64,000 nucleotides of DNA from JBFWUW01 sp050247075 (GCA_050247075.1 JBFWUW010000033.1:6370-70369), one strand, 5' to 3'; counted from the stretch's first letter, positions 8,918 through 17,844 are shown. Program-made: numbers and translations. The notes: generated by a model not told the origin, from the letters alone.

Positions 8918-10111
8918 ATGCGACTTCATCGTTCCACCGCGCTGCTGAGAATCGTCGCTGTCGGCTTGATGCTGTCGGGCTGGCTGATGTTGGATCGTCG
9001 GCGAGACATGCCGCTGGCGGCACCCACGGCCGCGAATAACGATGCCAAGCCAGAACCGGCGGAGTCTGGCGACACCTGGCCCGTCTTCCGTGGCAATGCC
9101 CGCGCGACGGGCGTGGCCACCAGCAAACTGCCGGCCAAGTTGGATGTGTTATGGAAGTTCGCGCCCGAGCGGGCTTCGTTCGAGGCGACGGCCGTGATTG
9201 CCGATGGCCGGGTGTTTGTCGGCAGCTTGGATGGCGAACTGTTTGCGCTCAACCTGAAGACAGGCGAAAAGCTGTGGGAGTTCAAGACTGAGGGGGGCTT
9301 TCACGCCGCCGCGGCCGTTCGCCGTGACTGTGTCTTTGCTGGCGACGCCGACGGCAAGATGTACTGCCTGGCAGCCGCTAACGGCGAGTTGCTGTGGACT
9401 TACGAAGGCGGGGCCGAAATTGACGGCGGGCCGAACTTTTTCAAGGATACCGTGCTGTTCGGCTCGCAAGACGCCAACCTGTATTGCCTGAAGTGCGATA
9501 ACGGCGAGTTAGTTTGGAAGCACACGATTGGCGACCAGATTCGCTGCTCGCCCACGGTCATCGAGGATCGCGCGTTTTTGGCCGGCTGCGACGGCGTGCT
9601 GCACATGGTCGATCTTAACACGGGCGAATCCGTGGGCGATGGCGTGCCGATCGAGGCCCCCACCGGTTGCACACCGGCGGCGGGAGGGGACCAGATTTAT
9701 TTCGGCGGCGAGGGAGAGACCTTCTTCTGCGTCGATTGGAAAAAGTCGCAGATCGCCTGGCGATACCGTAGCGAAGAGCGGCACTTTCCCTATCGTTCGT
9801 CAGCCGCCTTGACCGACAAACTGGTGATCGTCGGCGGCCGCGACAAATACGTGCGAGCCTTCCACCTGGATGGCCAAGAGGCGTGGGAATATTCCGCCAA
9901 GACGCGGGTCGATTCATCGCCTGTCGTCGTGGGCGACCGGCTGTTTGTCGGTTTAGGGAACGGCAAGCTGGTAGCCCTGGCCCTGGACTCTGGTAAAGAG
10001 TTATGGAGCTACGAAGCCGGGGGAGACTTTTCATCCTCGCCCGCCGTCGCCTCTGGCCGGTTGGTGATAGGGAATGCGAATGGCACGGTGTATTGTTTTG
10101 GGGGAAAGTAG
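8918..10111 (+). CDS. Secreted PQQ-like beta-propeller repeat protein
   Basis: 397 aa with an N-terminal signal or anchor (LLRIVAVGLMLSGWLML). The rest is repeated propeller blades, each with the pattern variable-VFVGSLDGELFALNLKTGEKLWEF: about seven repeats of G-x-x-x-A/C-L-x-x-x-x-G-x-x-x-W from residue 75 to the end. This is the PQQ_2/BamB-like eight-bladed fold. No catalytic dehydrogenase residues are seen, so it is more likely a binding or scaffold protein than a quinoprotein enzyme. Such secreted propellers are abundant in planctomycetes. Confidence 0.88.
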   Translation: MRLHRSTALLRIVAVGLMLSGWLMLDRRRDMPLAAPTAANNDAKPEPAESGDTWPVFRGNARATGVATSKLPAKLDVLWKFAPERASFEATAVIADGRVFVGSLDGELFALNLKTGEKLWEFKTEGGFHAAAAVRRDCVFAGDADGKMYCLAAANGELLWTYEGGAEIDGGPNFFKDTVLFGSQDANLYCLKCDNGELVWKHTIGDQIRCSPTVIEDRAFLAGCDGVLHMVDLNTGESVGDGVPIEAPTGCTPAAGGDQIYFGGEGETFFCVDWKKSQIAWRYRSEERHFPYRSSAALTDKLVIVGGRDKYVRAFHLDGQEAWEYSAKTRVDSSPVVVGDRLFVGLGNGKLVALALDSGKELWSYEAGGDFSSSPAVASGRLVIGNANGTVYCFGGK

Positions 10112-10112
10112 G

Positions 10113-10262
10113 GGAGTTGTCAGTTGTCAGTTGTTAGGTTTTATGAAGGGAAGGGTGTTGCTTATGGTTGAAATGCAAAAGACCACCAACCGCGGAGAGT
10201 CACCTCCTTCAAGTTGATGACTGAAAACTGAAAACTAAGAACTGACAACTAAAAACCGAACA
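10113..10262. repeat. Degenerate short repeats, TGACAACT / AGTTGTCA type
   Basis: The gap holds GTTGTCAGTTGTCAGTTGTT at its left side and, about 100 bp later, the opposite orientation (CTGAAAACTGAAAACTAAG then AACTGACAACTAAAAAC) directly upstream of the radical SAM start. A similar block (AACTGACAACTAATAACTG) recurs at 12086-12110 before the ferredoxin gene. Confidence 0.6.
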
Positions 10263-10274
10263 CCGGCTGCCCCC

Positions 10275-11579
10275 ATGTCCACCGAAACCATCAAAACCGA
10301 AGTCGGCAACTACTTCATCAGCAACTACCCGCCGTTCTCGCAATGGACGACGGAAGGGCTGGACGAGGTTCGCGCTGCGCTGGCCGCGCCGCCGGCCAAA
10401 GTGCCCTTGGGCCTGTATTTGCATATTCCCTTTTGCCGCAAGCGCTGCAAGTTTTGCTACTTTCGCGTTTACACCGACAAGAACGCCCACGATGTCGAGA
10501 CGTATGTATCGGCTTTGTCGCGCGAGATTGAGCTAGTCAGCCAGTTGCCGGTGATGGGGGGGCGGCCGTTCCGCTTTGTCTACTTTGGGGGCGGGACGCC
10601 ATCTTTTCTGAGTGCCAAGCAACTCACGTCGTTGGTCGATCGGTTGCGGGCCAACATCAATTGGGATCTGGCCGAGGAAGTCACCTTTGAGTGCGAACCC
10701 GGCACCCTCAGCGAGCCCAAGGTCCACACGTTGCGCGATCTGGGCGTGACGCGGTTGAGCTTGGGTGTGGAAAACTTCTCCGACACTATTCTGGAGGAAA
10801 ACGGCCGGGCCCATCTGTCGGGCGAGGTCTACAAGTCGTGGGATTGGATCCAGGCGGCGGGTTTTCCCAACGTAAACATCGACCTCATCGCCGGCATGGT
10901 GGGTGAGACATGGGAGAACTGGAAGGACTGCGTCGAAAAGACAATTGCCCTCTCGCCCGACAGCGTGACCATTTACCAGATGGAACTGCCGTTCAATACG
11001 GTGATTTCCAAGGACATGCTAGGCCGGCAGGTTGAGTCGCCCGTCGCCGATTGGCCCACCAAGCGGGCCTGGGTGCAATATGCCTTCGATGAACTGGCGG
11101 CCCAGGGATACGCCGTGTCGAGTGCCTACACGATGGTCAAGGATAAAGGCAAGGTCAACTTCAGCTACCGCGACAACCTGTGGCGCGGCAGCGACCTGCT
11201 CTCGACTGGCGTGGCCAGCTTTGGCCATGCGTCGGGCGTTCACTACCAGAATTTGGCCGAATGGGGCGAATACGTCGGCGCGCTCGAGCGTGGAGAATTG
11301 CCGCTATGGCGCGGCATGAAACCAACGCCGCACCAGTTGCTCGTTCGCGAGATGATTTTGCAGTTGAAGACGGGCCGCATCGACGCCGGCTATTTCCGCG
11401 ACAAGTACGGCGTAGAGATTCTGTCCGACTGGCAAGAGGTTTGGCGGCAACATGAAGAGGACGAGTTGGTCCGCCGGGATGGCGACCAGATCAGCGTCAC
11501 GCCCGCCGGATTGTTGCGCGTCGATAGCCTGCTGCCGGCGTTTTTTGAGACAGAACATCAAGGGGTGCGGTACACATGA
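10275..11579 (+). CDS. HemN/HemW-like radical SAM protein
   Basis: 434 aa. The N-terminal third has YLHIPFCRKRCKFCYF, a C-x3-C-x2-C motif that ligates the radical SAM [4Fe-4S] cluster, followed by YFGGGTPSFLSAKQL and FECEPGTLSEPK, all typical of the HemN/HemW branch (coproporphyrinogen III oxidase-like proteins and haem chaperones). The C-terminal region resembles the HemN_C domain. The usual Cys-Asp/Asn after the third Cys is replaced by Tyr-Phe-Arg. It overlaps the next gene by four bases and is followed by an H-protein-like and a ferredoxin gene, which argues that it works with them rather than in general haem synthesis. The substrate is unknown. Confidence 0.88.
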   Translation: MSTETIKTEVGNYFISNYPPFSQWTTEGLDEVRAALAAPPAKVPLGLYLHIPFCRKRCKFCYFRVYTDKNAHDVETYVSALSREIELVSQLPVMGGRPFRFVYFGGGTPSFLSAKQLTSLVDRLRANINWDLAEEVTFECEPGTLSEPKVHTLRDLGVTRLSLGVENFSDTILEENGRAHLSGEVYKSWDWIQAAGFPNVNIDLIAGMVGETWENWKDCVEKTIALSPDSVTIYQMELPFNTVISKDMLGRQVESPVADWPTKRAWVQYAFDELAAQGYAVSSAYTMVKDKGKVNFSYRDNLWRGSDLLSTGVASFGHASGVHYQNLAEWGEYVGALERGELPLWRGMKPTPHQLLVREMILQLKTGRIDAGYFRDKYGVEILSDWQEVWRQHEEDELVRRDGDQISVTPAGLLRVDSLLPAFFETEHQGVRYT

Positions 11580-12034
11580 GCGACGAACTGGTCTTCATGA
11601 TGGGCCAGTTCGAAGCCCGTTTTCCAGCGGATCGCGGTTATGCCCGCAATCACATGTGGGGGCGGCCGCACGGCGGCGGCTACCGGTTTGGCTTCACGGC
11701 TTATGCGGTGCGGCTGTTGCAAGACGTTTATTTCCTTGATTGGACCGTCGATGCCGGCGCACAATTAAGGGACAGGCACCCTATCGGCGCCATCGAAAGC
11801 TCCAAGGCGGAAAGCGACTTGTACGCCCCCATCGCCGGCGTGCTGGCCGAGTTCAACCCGGCGCTGCTGTCCGACCCCTCGGCCATCAACGTCGATCCCT
11901 ACGGCGATGGCTGGCTGTTTGCCATCACCGGCGACGGCGGCGGGCTGCTGACGCCCGATGCCTACATGCAACACCTCGAGCAGGCCTGGAAGATTGCCGA
12001 GCGAACGATTAAGGGACAGTTTAATGAGGAATGA
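11576..12034 (+). CDS. GcvH-like lipoyl-domain carrier protein
   Basis: 152 aa with clear similarity to the glycine cleavage H protein. YARNHMWGRPHGGGYRFGFT matches the YTxEHEW...GITxYA block, and GAIESSKAESDLYAPIAGVL matches the lipoyl site, with K77 in E-S-S-K as the modified lysine. DPYGDGWLFAI near residue 105 is also H-protein-like. No gcvT or gcvP is adjacent. Instead the gene overlaps a radical SAM gene (ATGA) and precedes a ferredoxin, so it is likely a dedicated lipoyl carrier for another reaction, as the H-like LbpA proteins are in sulfur oxidation. The 12-bp word ATTAAGGGACAG occurs twice within it, both times in coding frame. Confidence 0.82.
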   Translation: MSDELVFMMGQFEARFPADRGYARNHMWGRPHGGGYRFGFTAYAVRLLQDVYFLDWTVDAGAQLRDRHPIGAIESSKAESDLYAPIAGVLAEFNPALLSDPSAINVDPYGDGWLFAITGDGGGLLTPDAYMQHLEQAWKIAERTIKGQFNEE

Positions 12035-12122
12035 CAGAAGGGATTTTTGATTTTTGATTTTCGATTTTCGATTGAAGATTGCTTGAAACTGACAACTAAT
12101 AACTGACAACTCCGATCGCCCC

Positions 12123-13247
12123 ATGCCCAAACGCATTACCGTCGTTATCTCGCAAGGCCAAAGCGCCAATCCGGTCAAGCGCAAGCTGGAGGAGGACCTG
12201 GTTGGTGCGCTATTGATGGAGCGCGGCATTGAGGTCACGGTGGTCCCCCACCTGTACGACCTTACGCCCGACGGCACCGGCATGCTCTGTTTGCAAAGCT
12301 TGCAGGGCGACACGATCGTGCTGTCGTGGCTGTTTCCGCGGGCGGCGCATTGGATTTTGGACCGCAACCAGGTCCGCGGCCGGCTGGGCCAGACTTTGTT
12401 GCGAGACACCAGCGACGAGGACGAGGAAGAAGACGCCGAAGCGGAGCAGGCGGCCGAAGATAAGGACCGCGTGGCCGACGCGCGCGAGTTGCCCAAGCGG
12501 ACGATCTACTGCCTGGACTTGCGTTCGCATAACGATGTAAAGCCCTACGTGGAGGAGATTCGCCGCATTGTCCAAGAGGCCAACACCCCCACGGTTAACT
12601 TGCTGGGCTGGATCGGCGGCAACCCCAAGGCCGAACAGCTCGATCGTTTTCTGAATCCGGCGGCCAACAACGTGGCGGCTGAATCCGCCAGCGGCAACGG
12701 CCATGCGGCACAAACCAACGGCCCCTTGCCCCTCGCCGCGGCCGAGGCATCGCCAACCGAGGCCGAGGCACCCGCCGCCGTGCAGCGGATCGACGAGGAA
12801 ACGCCCCGCCGCTGGTACCCGGTGATCGACTACGGCCGCTGCACCAATTGCATGGAGTGCCTCGACTTTTGCCTGTTTGGCGTATACGGCGTGGACAAGG
12901 CCGAGACGATCCTGGTCGAACAGCCCGACAATTGCCGCAAAGGCTGCCCGGCCTGTAGCCGCGTCTGCCCGGAGAACGCCATCATCTTTCCGCAGCACAA
13001 AACGCCCGCCATCGCCGGCAGCCCGGAAGCGGCCGGGGCGGGCAGCTTCAAGATCGACCTTTCCAAACTGTTTGGCGCGCCCGAGGGGCTGGACGCCGCC
13101 GTTTCGGAGCGTGACGTGGAACTCGTGGCGGCCGGCCGCGAGGCGGTTGGCGCCACGGTCGGCATGCCCAAGCGGCAAGAGGGCAAGCAGACACAGCCCA
13201 AGGACGAGCTCGATAGCCTGATGGACCAGTTAGACCTGGAGATGTAA
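12123..13247 (+). CDS. 2[4Fe-4S] ferredoxin-domain protein
   Basis: 374 aa. Residues 1-165 form an uncharacterised alpha/beta domain (PKRITVVISQG, LLMERGIEVTVVPHLYDL). An acidic linker lies at 95-118 and an Ala-rich linker at 180-225. The C-terminal part has a two-cluster ferredoxin fold: C240, C243, C246, C250 (CTNCMECLDFC) and C271, C275, C278, C282 (CRKGCPACSRVCPENA). It is probably the electron donor or a scaffold for the radical SAM/H-protein pair upstream. Its stop overlaps the start of the Uma2 gene (TAATG). The upstream 89-bp gap contains repeats rather than a clear promoter, so it likely shares the upstream transcript. Confidence 0.85.
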   Translation: MPKRITVVISQGQSANPVKRKLEEDLVGALLMERGIEVTVVPHLYDLTPDGTGMLCLQSLQGDTIVLSWLFPRAAHWILDRNQVRGRLGQTLLRDTSDEDEEEDAEAEQAAEDKDRVADARELPKRTIYCLDLRSHNDVKPYVEEIRRIVQEANTPTVNLLGWIGGNPKAEQLDRFLNPAANNVAAESASGNGHAAQTNGPLPLAAAEASPTEAEAPAAVQRIDEETPRRWYPVIDYGRCTNCMECLDFCLFGVYGVDKAETILVEQPDNCRKGCPACSRVCPENAIIFPQHKTPAIAGSPEAAGAGSFKIDLSKLFGAPEGLDAAVSERDVELVAAGREAVGATVGMPKRQEGKQTQPKDELDSLMDQLDLEM

Positions 13248-13849
13248 TGAGCACCCTCGCCACTTCGCACGACTCAACCGAGTCCACGACCAAGGCGCTG
13301 ACCGCCGCCGATCTGGCGGCGCTGCCGTCGGACTTGCCGTCGGGTCCGGTCCTTTACGAACTGGAAAACGGCAGACTTATCATCATGTCACCACCTGGCT
13401 ACATCCACGGCAGAGTTGAAATCGCGATCGCATCGGCATTTTATGAGCAGGGTGATCGCCGCGGCCTTGGCGAGACCGTTGGTGGTGAAACTGGCGTCAT
13501 CCTTTGGCGCGATCCCGATCGAGTCGTCGGCGTCGATGTGGCCTTTGTGGCCAAGGCGTCCTTGCCGATCAAGCTCTCACCCGAGGGTTACCTGGAGACC
13601 ATTCCCGACCTGGTTGTCGAGGTGCGTAGCAAGAACGATTCGCCCGGCTACGTGCGGCGAAAAGTCGACGACTATCTGGCGGCCGGCGTGCGTATCGTGT
13701 GGACCGTCGATCCGGCCGCTCGCTCGTTGATTGAATACCGCCGCGACACCGCTGGGCGGACCTTTACCGAAGCCGATACCGTCACGGTGGAAGACGTGTT
13801 GCCTGGGTTCAGGCTGGTGCTGGCGACGTTGTTTTCGCTTCCCACCTGA
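13247..13849 (+). CDS. Uma2 family (DUF820) restriction-endonuclease-fold protein
   Basis: 200 aa, the usual Uma2 length. The PD-(D/E)XK-like core is visible: LYELENGRLIIMSPPG (N-terminal Glu), VGVDVAFV (Asp), and PDLVVEVRSKND (E-V-x-S/R-x-N/K-D) followed by RRKVDDYLAAGVRIVWTVDP. The family is widespread in cyanobacteria and planctomycetes; its target is not established. It overlaps the ferredoxin stop by one base, which may only reflect insertion into the transcript, since the family is often scattered and mobile. I see no functional link to the cassette. Confidence 0.88.
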   Translation: MSTLATSHDSTESTTKALTAADLAALPSDLPSGPVLYELENGRLIIMSPPGYIHGRVEIAIASAFYEQGDRRGLGETVGGETGVILWRDPDRVVGVDVAFVAKASLPIKLSPEGYLETIPDLVVEVRSKNDSPGYVRRKVDDYLAAGVRIVWTVDPAARSLIEYRRDTAGRTFTEADTVTVEDVLPGFRLVLATLFSLPT

Positions 13850-13873
13850 GCCTTCCGCGCGAATTCCCCACCC

Positions 13874-16255
13874 ATGCACCGCTCGACTCGCCGCGTTCGT
13901 TTGCTGGCCGCTGCCCTGGCCTGGCACCTCTGTCTGTTGGCTTGCGCGGCCGCCGCGCAACCAGATGCCTTGCCCGGCACCGAACTTCTCACCGTCAGTG
14001 GCGACCTGGCCGCCCAAATGCGGGCCGGTATCGACAAGTTTGTCACGCGGGCCACCGAGGAATCGCCCGCCAACCGCGCTGCGCACTGGCAACGCGACTA
14101 TAGTTCGCCCGCCGCCTACGAAGCATCGGTCGCCCCCAACCGGGCCCGCTTTTGCCGCATCATTGGGCTGGCCGACGAACGGCTCCCCTGCCGGCACCTG
14201 GAACTGGTCGCCACGACCGAATCGCCCGCCTTGTTGGCCGAGAACGAAACCTACCGCGTGCTGGCGGTGCGCTGGCCGGTATTGCCGGGCGTCTATGGCG
14301 AGGGGTTGCTGCTGCAACCCAACCTACCGCCGCTGGCCAGAATCGTGGCGATTCCCGACGCCGACCATACCCCAGAAATGCTGGCTGGCCTGTCCGCCGG
14401 TATTCCGCCAGAAGAACAATTCGCCCGCCGACTGGCCGAACTTGGCTGCCTGGTGGTCGTGCCCACGTTGATCGATCGGCAAGATACCTGGTCGGGCACT
14501 CCGGCCATCGCCATGACCAATCAGACCCATCGCGAATGGATCTACCGCCAGGCGTTTGAATTCGGACGGCACATCATCGGATATGAAGTGCAAAAGATTC
14601 TGTCCGCCGTCGATTGGTTTGCCAGCCAGAACAATTCGGCCGCCGCGCCGATGGGCGTGGCCGGCTATGGCGAGGGAGGCCTGTTGGCCTTTTATGCGGC
14701 TGCGGCAGACACCCGCATTGATGCGGCGCTGGTCAGCGGCTACTTTCAGCCGCGGCAGCAACTGTGGAACGAGCCGCTGTACCGCAACGTGTGGGGTCTG
14801 CTGGACGAATTCGGGGATGCTGAAATCGCCAGCCTGATCGCTCCGCGGCGGCTGGTCGTGGAACATAGTCTCGGGCCGAACGTGCCGAGTCCGCCAATGC
14901 CCCTGGCGGGACGCCGCGCCGTCGCCGCGCCGGGCGTGTTGCAATCACCAGCGCTGGAAGGCTCCTTGCACGAAATGCTGCGGGCACGCTCGCTTTTGCA
15001 GCAGTTGCCCGATTTGCTGCCTACCCTGAAAATCATCATCGGTGACGCGGGCGAGGCCATCGGTCCCGGTTCGCCCGCCGCCATTGCGGCCTTCTGCCAG
15101 CGGCTGGGCCTGCCAGACGCGGCATGCGCGGCAGCTGGTTCCGCGTCGCCAGCGCAGCCTCCTGCCTTCGGCAAGCTAACCAATGCCCAACTGCCCGATG
15201 CCAGCGAGCGTCAGCAACGGCAAGTACGGCAATTGGTCGATTACACGCAGTCATTGATCGTCCGATCCGAGACCGACCGCGTTAATTTCTGGAAGGCCGC
15301 CGCAAGCGTCACTCCGGACAATTGGCAACAGGCTTTCCGTCCCTATAAAGATTACCTGTGGGACGAAGTGTTGGGCCGCTTTCCGCCCGCCACGCTGCCT
15401 GTCCATCCGCGCACACGCAAAATTCATGACGAGCCGGCCTTCGTGGGCTACGAGGTCATGCTCGATGTCTGGCCCGATGTTTTTTGCTGGGGCATTTTGC
15501 TGGTACCAAGAGATATTGCGCCGGACGAGCGGCGGCCGGTGGTCGTCTGCCAGCACGGGCTGGAAGGGCAGCCGGCCGATGTTATCACGCGCGACGAGCA
15601 TGATCCTGCGTTTGCTTCTTACAAGGGCTTTGCCGCCCAACTGGCCGAACGCGGGTTTGTGACATATTGCCCGCACAATTTTTATCGCGGCGGCAACGAG
15701 TTCCGGCAGTTGCAGCGCAAGCTCTATCCGCTGAAGAAGACGATGTTCTCGGTGATCTTAGCGCAGCACGAGCGGCACCTCGACTGGCTGGCCGCCCTGC
15801 CGTTTGTCGATGCCGGGCGAATCGGCTTTTACGGGCTCTCTTATGGGGGCTTTACGGCCATCCGCGTGCCGCCGCTATTGGACCGGTACGCCCTGTCGAT
15901 TCATTCGGCCGAGTTCAACGACATGGTCCGCAAGAAAGTCAGCATCGACCACCCTTACAGCTATCCGTTTCACAACACGTATGAAGTCTTCGAATTCAAT
16001 CTGGCCAGCACGTTTGGCTACGGAGAGATGGCCAGCTTGATGGCTCCGCGACCTTACATGGTGGAACGGGGCCATTCCGACGGCGTCGGTCCCGATGAGT
16101 GGGTCGCCAGCGAGTATGCCAAGGTCCGCCGCCACTACGCCCGGCTAGGGATGCCGGAGCGCACGGAGATCGAATACTTCAGTGGCCCGCACACCATCCA
16201 CGGCGTCGGCACGTTCCGCTTCTTGCACCGGCACCTCGATTGGCCCGATAAGTAA
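13874..16255 (+). CDS. Secreted tandem alpha/beta hydrolase (acetyl-xylan-esterase/dienelactone-hydrolase type)
   Basis: 793 aa with a signal peptide (residues 1-29). Two hydrolase-like halves are visible. The first (about 120-400) has its elbow as GYGEGG (264-269), so glycine 266 occupies the place of the nucleophilic serine and this half should be inactive. The second (about 500-793) has an intact GLSYGG elbow with Ser656 and a SGPHTIHG C-terminal histidine (H773). It also has VCQHGLEG, typical of the oxyanion strand. An ester of a polysaccharide or phenolic is a plausible substrate. It is 24 bp downstream of Uma2. Large secreted hydrolases of this kind are common in planctomycetes. Confidence 0.82.
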   Translation: MHRSTRRVRLLAAALAWHLCLLACAAAAQPDALPGTELLTVSGDLAAQMRAGIDKFVTRATEESPANRAAHWQRDYSSPAAYEASVAPNRARFCRIIGLADERLPCRHLELVATTESPALLAENETYRVLAVRWPVLPGVYGEGLLLQPNLPPLARIVAIPDADHTPEMLAGLSAGIPPEEQFARRLAELGCLVVVPTLIDRQDTWSGTPAIAMTNQTHREWIYRQAFEFGRHIIGYEVQKILSAVDWFASQNNSAAAPMGVAGYGEGGLLAFYAAAADTRIDAALVSGYFQPRQQLWNEPLYRNVWGLLDEFGDAEIASLIAPRRLVVEHSLGPNVPSPPMPLAGRRAVAAPGVLQSPALEGSLHEMLRARSLLQQLPDLLPTLKIIIGDAGEAIGPGSPAAIAAFCQRLGLPDAACAAAGSASPAQPPAFGKLTNAQLPDASERQQRQVRQLVDYTQSLIVRSETDRVNFWKAAASVTPDNWQQAFRPYKDYLWDEVLGRFPPATLPVHPRTRKIHDEPAFVGYEVMLDVWPDVFCWGILLVPRDIAPDERRPVVVCQHGLEGQPADVITRDEHDPAFASYKGFAAQLAERGFVTYCPHNFYRGGNEFRQLQRKLYPLKKTMFSVILAQHERHLDWLAALPFVDAGRIGFYGLSYGGFTAIRVPPLLDRYALSIHSAEFNDMVRKKVSIDHPYSYPFHNTYEVFEFNLASTFGYGEMASLMAPRPYMVERGHSDGVGPDEWVASEYAKVRRHYARLGMPERTEIEYFSGPHTIHGVGTFRFLHRHLDWPDK

Positions 16256-16274
16256 CATTGGCCAAACGCACGAG

Positions 16275-16754
16275 TCAACCGGAATCCCCTTCAACCACAT
16301 GCAGCGTGGCAGTGGGCAAGGTCCGCAAGCCAGCGGCCAGGAACTTAGGGTAGACCGTCCGTTGGGGTAGCTCGTCCAGGGCGACCCAGTCGAACAGCAA
16401 TCGCTGGCCACCCTCGAAATCCTCAAATGGTTTCGTTGCCACCATGGCCGCCGAATCGGGCGGCAACCGGCACAGAAAAACAAGCGACACCTCGTGCCAG
16501 GCGGTTCCCTCAAAGTCGAAGAAAGCTTCGACGATCCACAACAGGCGATCGACTTCCGCTTCAGTATGCAGTTCCTCGTGAAGTTCCCGGATCAACGCAT
16601 TCCGAGAGCCTTCTCCCAGTTCTGGCCGGCCGCCTGGCAGCGTCCAATAGCCGGCACCCACCGGCTGATGCAACAGCACCTGGCCATTCCGCAATGCCAC
16701 GCAGGCCACGCGAAAGCTGAACCGGCGGCCTTCAACATCAAACGTCGTGGGCAT
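16275..16754 (-). CDS. NUDIX hydrolase
   Basis: 159 aa from ATG 16754; a longer frame to 16901 adds a basic leader with no similarity. The Nudix box is present as GGRPELGEGSRNALIRELHEEL (residues about 40-61), giving G-x5-E-x7-R-E-L-x-E-E, the Mg-dependent pyrophosphohydrolase signature. The usual Gly after the last Glu pair is absent (LHTEAE). It probably hydrolyses a nucleoside diphosphate derivative; the substrate is not predictable. It is convergent with the hydrolase to its left. Confidence 0.88.
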   Translation of the reverse strand: MPTTFDVEGRRFSFRVACVALRNGQVLLHQPVGAGYWTLPGGRPELGEGSRNALIRELHEELHTEAEVDRLLWIVEAFFDFEGTAWHEVSLVFLCRLPPDSAAMVATKPFEDFEGGQRLLFDWVALDELPQRTVYPKFLAAGLRTLPTATLHVVEGDSG

Positions 16755-16922
16755 TTCCGTGGCAGAACTAGTATAGGAGGCGGTTGCCTGGCAGATCAAA
16801 CCGCGCGGCAACCTCCGCCGCGGCAAAATTTTCCGCCCGTCCAACATAGGCCAACGGTTCTTCGAGTAAAATAGGCAACGTCTAGGCCGGCATCGGCCCA
16901 TTCTCCTCGAAAGTCCCCGTTC

Positions 16923-17744
16923 ATGGCCTATGCGGTCTTGATTTCATCCGATGATCCGGCGGCCGTGGCTCGCTGGTCCGATTGGCTGTGCGCCGACCCG
17001 GCGTTTCAGATAATCCCGCCGAAGGATCCAGCTTTGGCCGCGGCGGCGGTCGATGTCGTGCTCACCGACCAGCCAGGCACCGAACTAGCCGCTATTTTCG
17101 ATGCCGTGCGGGTGGCCGTGGAACCGGGCCAAGGAGATGTGGTACTGCCGGCGGACTGCCTGTCGCGAGAGCTGCGTTTGGCCTGCCGCCTTGCGGCGGA
17201 ACTGGCCCAAGCGCGGCGCCAGTTGCTGACGCCCAAACCAAGCGGCCAAGACGACTTGTCGCTGCTCGATGAATTGACCGGGTTGCCCAACCGGCGTGCC
17301 TGGCAGAGGGAACTGGCCAGCCGCCTGGCCCTCGCCGCGCAGCGGCAGTCCAGCTTGTGCCTGGCCCTCTTCGACCTCGACCACTTCAAGCAGGTCAACG
17401 CTGGCTGGGGCCACTCCGCCGGCGACCGTTTGCTGGCGGCGTGCGCCAATGCCATCCGCGCCCGGTTAAGGCCGGGCGATTATGTGGCCCGGCTGGGCGG
17501 AGACGAATTTGCCTTGCTCTTCTCCGGCCTTGACCGCGAGAACGCCGCCGCGGTCGTGGAACGCGTGCGAGCAGGGGTGCCGGTCCTGGCGGCCCGCGAA
17601 GCGCCGCACGTCGTCGGCTGTAGTGCGGGCTTTTCCTGTACCAGCCCGCCCGATCTGCTGAACGCGGAGGCATTATTCAACGCCGCCGACCGCGCCTTGG
17701 CACTGGCCAAGAAGCATGGCCGCGATGTCACGATAGGTGGCTAG
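16923..17744 (+). CDS. Diguanylate cyclase with degenerate receiver-like N-terminus
   Basis: 273 aa. The C-terminal GGDEF domain (about 112-272) is complete: DELTGLPNRRAW, FDLDHFKQVN, active site GGDEF at 192-196, and the product-inhibition site RPGD at 183-186 exactly five residues upstream. It should make cyclic di-GMP from GTP and be feedback-inhibited. Residues 1-100 resemble a receiver-type alpha/beta fold, but I cannot identify a phosphorylatable aspartate with its usual neighbours. A motility, adhesion or stalk-related output would be usual; the PilM-type gene lies just downstream on the other strand. Confidence 0.92.
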   Translation: MAYAVLISSDDPAAVARWSDWLCADPAFQIIPPKDPALAAAAVDVVLTDQPGTELAAIFDAVRVAVEPGQGDVVLPADCLSRELRLACRLAAELAQARRQLLTPKPSGQDDLSLLDELTGLPNRRAWQRELASRLALAAQRQSSLCLALFDLDHFKQVNAGWGHSAGDRLLAACANAIRARLRPGDYVARLGGDEFALLFSGLDRENAAAVVERVRAGVPVLAAREAPHVVGCSAGFSCTSPPDLLNAEALFNAADRALALAKKHGRDVTIGG

Positions 17745-17844
17745 GCCTGTCAGGCGGTCCATGCCCGGCCGCTCAATTGAGAATGGCTCGCCCATACAGC
17801 CACAAGCCAACAAGGCGGGAGCCATGCGGATGCGTTCTACCGCG

